A stretch of DNA of 37,454 nucleotides from contig DASRZQ010000216.1 in assembly GCA_035686205.1 (NCBI GenBank), positions 1-37,454 on the forward strand, read 5' to 3'. Below the pieces are notes generated by a model. The model was not told the DNA's origin. It saw nothing but the letters and a program-made list of their open reading frames with translations, and ran no database searches. This document shows, piece after piece, positions 22,859-30,793 of this stretch. Position 1 is the stretch's first letter. Every line of letters begins with the position of its first letter. This DNA comes from CAIWTU01 sp035686205 (GTDB lineage: Bacteria > Desulfobacterota > Desulfuromonadia > Geobacterales > Geobacteraceae). Made by a program: the position numbers and the translations under genes.

Positions 22859-25066
22859 TTGACCAGATTAAGTTTCATTCAACTCGTCGATATAGAACAG
22901 ATACGGCAGCTCCTGGAAGCCCAGTACAAGATAACCGGGATACTTTCCGCCATACTGGACACCGATGAAAACATCCTGGTGGCCGTCGGCTGGCAGGACA
23001 TCTGCACCCGGTTCCATCGCGTCCATCCGGTCACATGCGCGCGCTGCCGCGAGAGCGATGCCTACATAAAAGCGCATTTGCAGCATTTCAGCGGAGAGTA
23101 CCTGGATTACAGGTGCAAGAACGGCCTGCGGGATATGGCGGTGCCGATCATTATCGGCGGTGTGCACCTGGCGACTCTTTTTACCGGGCAGTTTTTCTAC
23201 GATGACGAAAAACCGGACATTGAACATTTCCGCGCCCAGGCGGAGGAATTCGGTTTCGATACCGGCGACTATCTGGAGGCCTTGGGTCGAGTTCCCATCT
23301 GCAGCCGGGACCAGATACGCAATATCATGTATTATTACGGCAGCCTCGTGAAGGTGATGGCCGAGACGGGCCTGAAAAACCTCAATCTCACCCTTGAGGT
23401 GGCGGAGCGGAAAAAAGCGGAAATCGCGTTGCAGGATTCGAGGGATTACCTGGACAAGATTATCAACTCCATCGCCGACCCCATATTCGTCAAGGACAGG
23501 GAGCACAGGCTGGTCCTGGTGAATGACGCCGAATGCGCGCTGGCCGGACGCAGCCGGGAAGAACTCATCGGCAGGACCGATTACGATTTCTTTCCGAAAG
23601 AACAGGTTGATGTATTCTGGGAAAAAGATGAAATCGTATTCGCGACGGAACAGGAAAATATAAACGAAGAATCAATAACCGACGCCCGGGGCCGAATACG
23701 CGAAATACTCACGAAGAAGAGCCTGTATAAGGGGATAAATGGAGAACGCTACATCGTTGGAATAATCAGGGACATTTCCGAACTGAAGCAAAAGGAGCGG
23801 GAACTGCAGGCCCTGAACGAGGAGCTGGAAAACAGGGTGGCCCAAAGGACTTCCGAACTCGGGTCCCTGAACGCGGATCTGCTCAGGGAGATCGAAGAGC
23901 GCCGGCAGGCCGAACAGCGGCTAGAACTGCTGAACTTTGCCCTTGACCATGTGCGCGAGGAGGCCTACCTGGTCGACGAGCAGGCACGCTTCCGCTATGT
24001 CAACGAAGGGGCCTGCCGGGTTTTGGGATACGGCCGCGATGAATTTCTGACAATGAAAGTCTCCGATATCGATCCCGATTACCAACCTGATGGATGGTCG
24101 GACCATTGGCGGGAAGTCAGGAAAAAAGGCTGCATCACCTTCGAAACAAGGCACAGAAGCAGGGACGGCCGCATTTACCCGATCGAGATCACTGTCAGTT
24201 ATTTTGAATACGAAGGCAGCGAATACGTTCTCGGGCTGGCGCGCGACATCACCGAGCGGAAGAGGGCGGAGGAAGAAATAAAGATAAGGCAGCGGCAGAT
24301 GGAGGAACTGAACGAGACCCTGGAGAAAAGGGTCGAGGAAGAACTTGCGGAAAACCGGGCCAAGGACATCATGCTCATCCAGCAGAACCGCCAGGCGGCC
24401 CTGGGAGAGATGTTCGACCACATAGCCCACCAGTGGAAGCAGCCGATCAACACCATCTCCCTCATAATCCAGGACCTGGAGGAAACCGCCTCCTGCGGAG
24501 AACTGACGGAAGAATACGTCAGTGGTGTCGTGCGTAAGACATATGCCCTGCTGGAGCACATGGCCCAGACCATCGATGTTTTCAGGGACTTTTACCGGCC
24601 GGTGAAAGAAAAGAGCGTATTTCGCATAAAGGATTCCATCGACATGGCCGTCGGTTTTATCGCTCCGGCGTTGAGGCTGCAATCCGTCGCGGTCGAGATC
24701 GACGTCGACCCCGGACTGCTGGCGGTCGGCTATCCCAAGGAATACGCCCAGGTGCTGATGAATCTCCTGGGCAATGCCAGGAACGCCCTGGTTGATGGAA
24801 AAATCGAAAAACCGCGCGTGCAGATAAGGGCTTTCGCCGAAGAAAGGACAGCGGTCGTCACGATTACGGACAATGCCGGCGGCATTCCGGAAATGAACCT
24901 GGACAGAATATTCGAGCCGTTTTTTACAACCAGAAAAATGCTGGGTGGTACGGGTGTGGGCCTTTACATGTCGAAAAATATTATTGAAAACAGCATGGGA
25001 GGGACTTTGAGCGTTGCCAACATCGAGGGGGGCGCCCAGTTCAGGATAGAAATCCCGGTATCCTGA
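22859..25066 (+). CDS. PocR-PAS-PAS sensor histidine kinase
   Basis: A 735-residue cytoplasmic kinase with no membrane segment. Domains in order: PocR ligand-binding domain (about 1-180, with GWQDICTRFHR, conserved Cys residues and GQFFYDDEKPD), PAS (about 195-315), a coiled coil, a second PAS (about 355-475), a second coiled coil, then a kinase core. The core has phosphoacceptor H524 in HIAHQWKQPIN, an N-box NLLGNARNAL, and GGIPEMN, FEPFFTTRKMLGGTGVGLYM nucleotide-binding boxes. PocR domains are thought to bind small hydrophobic molecules, after the propanediol regulator PocR. It starts at a TTG with GAGGA eight bases upstream. There is no receiver domain, and no response-regulator gene directly follows. 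The hybrid kinase downstream also contains a PocR domain. Confidence 0.93.
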   Translation: MTRLSFIQLVDIEQIRQLLEAQYKITGILSAILDTDENILVAVGWQDICTRFHRVHPVTCARCRESDAYIKAHLQHFSGEYLDYRCKNGLRDMAVPIIIGGVHLATLFTGQFFYDDEKPDIEHFRAQAEEFGFDTGDYLEALGRVPICSRDQIRNIMYYYGSLVKVMAETGLKNLNLTLEVAERKKAEIALQDSRDYLDKIINSIADPIFVKDREHRLVLVNDAECALAGRSREELIGRTDYDFFPKEQVDVFWEKDEIVFATEQENINEESITDARGRIREILTKKSLYKGINGERYIVGIIRDISELKQKERELQALNEELENRVAQRTSELGSLNADLLREIEERRQAEQRLELLNFALDHVREEAYLVDEQARFRYVNEGACRVLGYGRDEFLTMKVSDIDPDYQPDGWSDHWREVRKKGCITFETRHRSRDGRIYPIEITVSYFEYEGSEYVLGLARDITERKRAEEEIKIRQRQMEELNETLEKRVEEELAENRAKDIMLIQQNRQAALGEMFDHIAHQWKQPINTISLIIQDLEETASCGELTEEYVSGVVRKTYALLEHMAQTIDVFRDFYRPVKEKSVFRIKDSIDMAVGFIAPALRLQSVAVEIDVDPGLLAVGYPKEYAQVLMNLLGNARNALVDGKIEKPRVQIRAFAEERTAVVTITDNAGGIPEMNLDRIFEPFFTTRKMLGGTGVGLYMSKNIIENSMGGTLSVANIEGGAQFRIEIPVS

Positions 25067-25177
25067 CCTCTAAGACACGGTTGATATGCCTGGAACAGGT
25101 TGGTTTTTTTGCACAATACCTGAAAATTAATCACTATTTTTATCACGTTTTTTATTTTCTGTCAGCCCGCTATTCCC

Positions 25178-25206
25178 TTGACTTCATGGGTTCTTGCGGG
25201 TATTTT
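25178..25206 (+). promoter_or_regulatory. Sigma-70 promoter before the CheR-PocR hybrid kinase
   Basis: TTGACT (25178-25183) and TATTTT (25201-25206) are separated by 17 bases. The same hexamers and a similar spacer occur before the downstream paralogue, at almost the same distance from its start codon, which supports function. The rest of the 25067-25373 spacer shows no gene. Confidence 0.7.
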
Positions 25207-25373
25207 TTTCATGAAAGACCGCGAGAGCCGAAGATATGTTTCCGGCAAAATAACGTATGGGTTTTCCGGCCGTGCTCCCGCTGGCCAGATTATGAAACCA
25301 CTCTGATTTTTCCGGTAATTAATCAACTCGGAACTGTACAACCCTTCGGGTGGGAGAAAGAGAGATTTGGTAA

Positions 25374-28300
25374 ATGGCAGACGGCGAGGAACTGGTAACC
25401 GGGAGCACAATCCGGCCAACCGGCAGGGAAGGAGGCGGCCCGATGTCGGCAATGGAAAGCGCCGGAGACGGGCCGGTGGAGCGGACGGCAGGATATCTTC
25501 AGGCCATCCTCGGAATCGTGAGGGCCGTGACCGGCCATGATTTCAGCTCTTACAAGACCAATACCATTCTTCGTCGCATCGGGCGGCGCATGACGATAAA
25601 CGGAATCAACGACAAAGAAAGCTACGTTGCTCTGTTGAAGGAAAGTCCACAAGAGGCCGAGGATTTGAGCCGGGAATTCCTCATCGGAGTGACCGGTTTC
25701 TTCCGCGATCCGGCGGCGTTCGAGATACTGCGCAGGGATGTCATCCCCAAGCTGTTCGCTGATCGGGGTCCCGGGTCGCCGTTACGCATCTGGCATGCCT
25801 GCTGCGCAACGGGCGAGGAAGTATATTCGACGGCCATATTGATCCTGGAATATCTGGTCGGGCCGGGACTGGATGCAAAGGCTCAGATTTTCGCCACGGA
25901 CCTGGACGAAGGAGCGATAGCTCAGGCCAGGTCCGGAATTTATCCCGAAGGAATCCGGGCGGACGTAAGCGAAGAGCGGCTGAAGACATTCTTCGCCGAA
26001 ATGGCCGACGGCTGGCAGGTGTCGAAGCAGTTGAGGGAAATGATCGTCTTCGCCCACCACAACCTGATCAAAGACCCTCCGTTCTCCCGCCTGGACCTGG
26101 TGGTATGCCGCAACTTTCTCATCTATCTCGACAGCGAAATGCAAAGACGGGTCATTTCCCTTTTCCGCCAGGTGCTGAAGCCCGGCGGTTTTCTTTTTCT
26201 TGGCGGCTCTGAAACGGTGGCGGGTAATTCCGCGCATTTCATACCCGTAAGCAAGAAATGGAAAATCTTTCGGCTGAGGGACAACGAGCGACCCGCCGAT
26301 ATGCAATTCACCCCTTCTTTGTCCGTTCCGGCGCTGACCGGCCCCGGCCGGCCCTGGCGCCCGGCCGGGGCCGCGGAAAAAAGCCCGGGGGCGATGGCGG
26401 AACAAATCCTCATGGAGCGGTATTCTCCGCCCTGCGTTGTCGTCAACGAAAGGTGCGAAGTGGTTTACGTCTCGACCAGGATCGGCGGTTTCCTTGAAGT
26501 GCCGGTCGGCGAGCCGACCAGGGATATCCTGAAGATGGTCCGCGAGGAGTTGCGACCGGCCCTGCGTACGGCGATCCACAGGGCTTTCAGCGAGCGGGAA
26601 CAGGTGGCATTCCGGGGGATCAGAGTCCGCTCCGATGGTGGGGACCGGACGATCAACCTGCTGGTGGAGCCGCTGGGCGTGGCGCCGGGCGAGACCGGAA
26701 AGGCAATGGTCGTATTCGAGCCGTCCGGCGTTCCCGATACTGTCAGCGTCCCGGGCGCGGAAAGTGATACGGTCCGCGGCGGCGAGACGGACGGGGACTC
26801 GATGGTCCGCCAGCTGGAGGAACAGCTCCGCGTTACCCACGAACAGCTCCGGGCCACCGTCGACCAGCTCCAGACTTCCAATGAAGCCTTCATGACGACC
26901 AATGACGAACTGATTGCCATAAATGAAGAGTACCAGTCGACAAATGAAGAACTGCAGGCAACAAACGAGGAACTGGAGACCTCGAAGGAGGAGCTGCAGG
27001 CGCTCAACGAGGAACTTGCCACAATAAACGCCGAACTGCAGGCGAACGTGGAAGAGTTGAACATTCTGAACAGCGACATGGAAAACCTCTTCGCCAGCTC
27101 GCGGATTGCATCGATCTTCCTTGACCGCCAGTTGATCATAAGGCGCTTTTCTCCGGCCATGGCCGACATTTTCAACCTAATTCAGGCCGATATCGGCCGC
27201 CCCTTCCGCCATATGGCAGGGACCATCGACTGGCACGGCCTTGCGGACGACGCGGCGAAGGTGCTTGAAGGGTCGACGCCGGAAGAGCGTGAAGTGGCCG
27301 GCGTAGATACGGGCCGGAAGTACCTTATGCGTGTGCTCCCCTGCCTGGCCGCCGAAGGAGGAGTCGATGGCGTTGTCGTAACCCTGATCGATATTACCGA
27401 GCTAAAACGGGCCGAAGAGGCAAAGGCCCGCCTGGCAGCGGTAGTCGAGTCATCCGACGACGCAATCATCGCCAAGGACCTGAACGGAGTGGTCCTGAGC
27501 TGGAACGCGGGCGCGGAACGGATGTTCGGATATACGGCCAGGGAGGTCCTCGGCCGTCCGATTACCTTTTTGTTTCCGTCTGAACTGCTGGATGAAGAAA
27601 CCGGCATCCTGCGGCATCTGTCCGACGGCGAGCGGTTGGAGCATTACGAAACAAAAAGAAATACGAAGGACGGCCGGCAGATCGACGTATCGATTGCCGT
27701 CTCGCCCATAAAAGACAGCTTTGGCAGGGTCATCGGGGTTTCAAAAATCGCCCGTGATATAACCGAGCGCAAAAGGGCGGTGGAGGCGCTGCGGGAGAGC
27801 GAGGAACGGGTCAGGCTGAAACTGGAGAGCATTCTCGCCCCTGAGGGGGAAATAGGCAACCTCGAGCTGGCCGATATCATCGATTCCGCCGCGATCCAGT
27901 CACTAGTGGAAGATTTCTTCAGTCTTGCCCGTGTTCCCATGGGTCTTATTGATCTCAAGGGCAATGTGCTTGCAGGTGTGGGTTGGCAGGACATCTGCAC
28001 GAAATTCCATCGCCAGCATCCCGAAACCCGCAGGCACTGCATCGAAAGCGACACCAGGCTGTCGGCCGGCATTCAGGAAGGAGAGTACAAGCTTTACAAG
28101 TGCATGAACAACATGTGGGATGCCGCGACACCCATAATGGTCGGCGGCCGGCATTTCGGGAATCTTTTCATCGGGCAGTTCTTTTTTGACGGCGAACTGC
28201 CGGATTTCGGGATGTTCCGGTCCCAGGCCGCGAAATACGGTTTCCACGAAGAGGAATACGTTGCCGCCCTTGAAGCGGTGCCGCGGATAAGCAGGGAAAC

Positions 28301-30368
28301 CCTGGACACAGCCATGGCTTATTTCACGAAGCTTGCCGCCATGATTTCCCGGCTCAGCTATAGCAACATCAAGCTGGCCCGCATTCTGGCGGAGCGGGAA
28401 ACCTTGATGCATTCACTGCGCGGAAGTGAGCAGCGACTTGCAAGGGCGCAGGAAATTGCCCGCCTGGGCAGTTGGGAACTGGACCTCGTCGATAATCGCC
28501 TTTCCTGGTCGGACGAGGTATACCGGATATTCGGGATGAAGCCGAGGGAGTTCGATGCAAACTACGAGGCATTCCTCCAAGCTGTGCACCCGGACGACCG
28601 CGCCGCGGTTGACGCAGCATATTCGGGATCGCTGCGTGAGGGCAGGGACTCGTACGAGATTGAACACCGGGTAGTGCGTCGCTCTGACGGGCAAATCCGC
28701 ATTGTTCACGAAAAATGTGAACACATCAGGGACGAATCCGGCCGTATTGTGAAATCGGTGGGAATGGTACACGACATAACCGAACGCAAGCGGGCGGAGG
28801 TGGCTCTCAGAGAGAGCGAGGAACGGCTGAGGCTTTTCATAGTGCATGCGCCCGCCGGACTGGCCATGTTCGACCGCGACATGCGTTACCTGTACTTGAG
28901 CCGCCGCTGGCGAGATGACTACGGACTGGGCGAACGGGATATCATCGGTGTCTCGCATTACGAGATTTTCCCGGAAATCGGTGAGGCCTGGAAAGAGGCC
29001 CATCGCCGGGGGCTGGCCGGAGAAGTGCTCCGGGCGGAGGCCGACCGTTTCCAGCGGGCCGATGGATCGGTACAGTGGATAAGATGGGAGATACGGCCCT
29101 GGCGGGACTCGGCCGGGAATGTCGAGGGGATCGTTATTTTCAGCGAAGACATCACCGGGCGCAAGCAGGCCGAGGAGGAGCTTCGCGCGGCGAAGGAAGC
29201 GGCGGAGGCGGCGACGCGCGCCAAGAGCCGGTTCCTGGCCAACATGAGCCACGAGTTGCGAACGCCGATGAACGGCGTCCTCGGCATGCTGGATCACGCC
29301 CTGAACGGTTCTCTGGAAGGGGAACAGCGGGAATTCATAGAAACGGCCCGCAAATCGGCCGGTTCCCTGCTCCATATCCTCAACGATATCCTGGACCTGA
29401 CCAAGGTCGAGGCGGGGAAACTGGCAATGGAGAAAAAGCCGTTCCCCCTGCGGGAATGCGTAGCCGGGGCGGTTGACATCCTTCAACCGGAAGCTCGCCG
29501 CAAGGGGCTCCGGCTGACACAAACGGCGGCCTTGGAGGTTCCGGAAACCATTGTGGGGGACGAGGTGAGACTGTGCCAGGTCCTGACCAACCTGGTCGGC
29601 AATGCCGTCAAGTTCACGGATCACGGGAATGTGGAAGTCGGAGTCGGAATGGGCGCCGTTACGCAGGATGGCAGGGGGGAACTGATTTTCACCGTGACGG
29701 ACACCGGCATTGGCATCCCCGCGGACAGTAAGGACGTTCTTTTCCGGCCTTTCAGCCAGGTGGACGATTCCAGTACCCGCAGGCACGGCGGGACCGGCCT
29801 TGGACTTGCCATCAGCAGGGAAATCGTCGAACGAATGGGCGGGACCATTACGGTAGAGAGCAAAGAGGGGGTGGGAAGCAGGTTTACCTTTACCGTTGTT
29901 TTCGAAGCGGCGGGAGCCGGAAGCGCGGCGGAGCAGGTCCGGGCGGCGGCCGCGGCAACCGAGCCCAGGCATGACAACCGGGAAACGGCAAAAGGGTTCC
30001 GCCTTCTTGTAGCGGAAGACGACCCGGTCGGCCGCCAGGTCCTCAAGGTGCTGTTCAAAAGGCAGAACCTCGAGCCCGACTTCGTCGCGGACGGACTGCA
30101 GGCCGTTGAAAAATGGGAGAACGGAGAATACGACCTGATCCTGATGGACGTACAGATGCCGCGCATGGACGGCTTCGAGGCAACCCGCTCCATACGGGAC
30201 CGGGAGTCGGAGCGGGGAGGCCGCACGCCGATAGTCGCCATGACCGCCCACGCCTTTGCGGAAGACGAGCAGCGCTGCCTGGATGCGGGCATGGATGCCT
30301 ACATCACCAAGCCCGTCGATTTCAAAAAATGCCTGGAAGTTATAGGGAGCATTCTCGGAAACGGATGA
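25374..30368 (+). CDS. CheR-PAS-PocR-PAS hybrid histidine kinase with receiver domain
   Basis: A 1664-residue cytoplasmic signalling protein. Domains in order: CheR methyltransferase (about 35-300, SAM motif WHACCATGEEVYS at 140, LVVCRNFLIYL near 244), coiled coil with repeated TNEEL/TSNE words (about 477-572), PAS (573-690), PAS (690-805), PocR (830-1005, GWQDICTKFHR), PAS (1026-1139), PAS (1152-1266), HisKA with H1293 in MSHELRTPMNG, HATPase (NLVGNAVKF, GIGIP, GTGLGLA), and a receiver with D1592 in LILMDVQMPRMDG. Most CheR-PAS fusions also carry CheB at the N-terminus; none is present here. The start at 25374 aligns with that of the paralogue (MADGEELVTG against MEDRKEPKTG). An ATG at 25443, with a perfect AAGGAGG, is a strong alternative. 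Confidence 0.92.
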   Translation: MADGEELVTGSTIRPTGREGGGPMSAMESAGDGPVERTAGYLQAILGIVRAVTGHDFSSYKTNTILRRIGRRMTINGINDKESYVALLKESPQEAEDLSREFLIGVTGFFRDPAAFEILRRDVIPKLFADRGPGSPLRIWHACCATGEEVYSTAILILEYLVGPGLDAKAQIFATDLDEGAIAQARSGIYPEGIRADVSEERLKTFFAEMADGWQVSKQLREMIVFAHHNLIKDPPFSRLDLVVCRNFLIYLDSEMQRRVISLFRQVLKPGGFLFLGGSETVAGNSAHFIPVSKKWKIFRLRDNERPADMQFTPSLSVPALTGPGRPWRPAGAAEKSPGAMAEQILMERYSPPCVVVNERCEVVYVSTRIGGFLEVPVGEPTRDILKMVREELRPALRTAIHRAFSEREQVAFRGIRVRSDGGDRTINLLVEPLGVAPGETGKAMVVFEPSGVPDTVSVPGAESDTVRGGETDGDSMVRQLEEQLRVTHEQLRATVDQLQTSNEAFMTTNDELIAINEEYQSTNEELQATNEELETSKEELQALNEELATINAELQANVEELNILNSDMENLFASSRIASIFLDRQLIIRRFSPAMADIFNLIQADIGRPFRHMAGTIDWHGLADDAAKVLEGSTPEEREVAGVDTGRKYLMRVLPCLAAEGGVDGVVVTLIDITELKRAEEAKARLAAVVESSDDAIIAKDLNGVVLSWNAGAERMFGYTAREVLGRPITFLFPSELLDEETGILRHLSDGERLEHYETKRNTKDGRQIDVSIAVSPIKDSFGRVIGVSKIARDITERKRAVEALRESEERVRLKLESILAPEGEIGNLELADIIDSAAIQSLVEDFFSLARVPMGLIDLKGNVLAGVGWQDICTKFHRQHPETRRHCIESDTRLSAGIQEGEYKLYKCMNNMWDAATPIMVGGRHFGNLFIGQFFFDGELPDFGMFRSQAAKYGFHEEEYVAALEAVPRISRETLDTAMAYFTKLAAMISRLSYSNIKLARILAERETLMHSLRGSEQRLARAQEIARLGSWELDLVDNRLSWSDEVYRIFGMKPREFDANYEAFLQAVHPDDRAAVDAAYSGSLREGRDSYEIEHRVVRRSDGQIRIVHEKCEHIRDESGRIVKSVGMVHDITERKRAEVALRESEERLRLFIVHAPAGLAMFDRDMRYLYLSRRWRDDYGLGERDIIGVSHYEIFPEIGEAWKEAHRRGLAGEVLRAEADRFQRADGSVQWIRWEIRPWRDSAGNVEGIVIFSEDITGRKQAEEELRAAKEAAEAATRAKSRFLANMSHELRTPMNGVLGMLDHALNGSLEGEQREFIETARKSAGSLLHILNDILDLTKVEAGKLAMEKKPFPLRECVAGAVDILQPEARRKGLRLTQTAALEVPETIVGDEVRLCQVLTNLVGNAVKFTDHGNVEVGVGMGAVTQDGRGELIFTVTDTGIGIPADSKDVLFRPFSQVDDSSTRRHGGTGLGLAISREIVERMGGTITVESKEGVGSRFTFTVVFEAAGAGSAAEQVRAAAAATEPRHDNRETAKGFRLLVAEDDPVGRQVLKVLFKRQNLEPDFVADGLQAVEKWENGEYDLILMDVQMPRMDGFEATRSIRDRESERGGRTPIVAMTAHAFAEDEQRCLDAGMDAYITKPVDFKKCLEVIGSILGNG

Positions 30369-30384
30369 GGCCCTTCAGGGAAGC

Positions 30385-30413
30385 GGAGAAACGGGGTCTG
30401 CCGGTGTTTCTCC
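30385..30413. other. Hairpin after the hybrid kinase gene
   Basis: GGAGAAAC (30385-30392) and GTTTCTCC (30406-30413) could form an 8-bp stem 17 bases after the stop codon. There is no T-run, so it is at best a weak or Rho-assisted terminator. The spacer 30369-30793 otherwise holds only the promoter at 30599-30627. Confidence 0.35.
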
Positions 30414-30598
30414 ATGGCTGCATCCATGGCGGTTGATAAAGCCGCATTTCATTCTTCGCGGATTTTAGCTCCGATTCTCCCATTCCCCGAATCTCCGTTT
30501 CAAAGTTTCCATAGCTCGATCACATCCGCTCTCCACATGTGTCCTATGTATGCCGATTCACCCACTCTTTTTTCGTGTCTCAAAAGCCCTTAAACCCC

Positions 30599-30627
30599 TT
30601 GACTTTGCGGGTTTGTGCGGGTATTTT
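30599..30627 (+). promoter_or_regulatory. Sigma-70 promoter before the kinase-less CheR-PAS gene
   Basis: TTGACT (30599-30604) and TATTTT (30622-30627) are spaced by 17 bases, identical in hexamers and spacing to the promoter at 25178-25206. The leader from -10 to the start codon is 172 bases here and 173 there. Its position rules out the more upstream ATG at 30539 as the start of this protein. Confidence 0.7.
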
Positions 30628-30793
30628 TCTGATGGCGGGATCAGATGCCCGAATGAAACAATTCCGGGCAAAAATTTCATGCGCATTACAGGAACGCTTC
30701 CGCCCTCCACATTTTGACCCTTATTGTCTCTTCGACTACTTTTCAGAATCAAAGTGTCCGATTCTTCGGGCAGGAAAAGAGAGCTTTGGAAGA

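Noticed and set aside
25374..26280. A CheB methylesterase domain expected in CheR-PAS fusions
   Set aside because: The protein begins directly with the CheR helical region; no CheB motif is found in the sequence or in the upstream spacer.
28413..30251. 612-codon minus-strand open frame
   Set aside because: It lies antisense within the hybrid kinase gene; the plus-strand frame has clear HisKA, HATPase and receiver motifs, and the antisense translation has none. Long antisense frames are expected in GC-rich genes.
30539..30793. N-terminal extension of the kinase-less CheR protein
   Set aside because: It spans the duplicated sigma-70 promoter at 30599-30627 and lacks homology to the paralogue, whose start aligns with ATG 30794.
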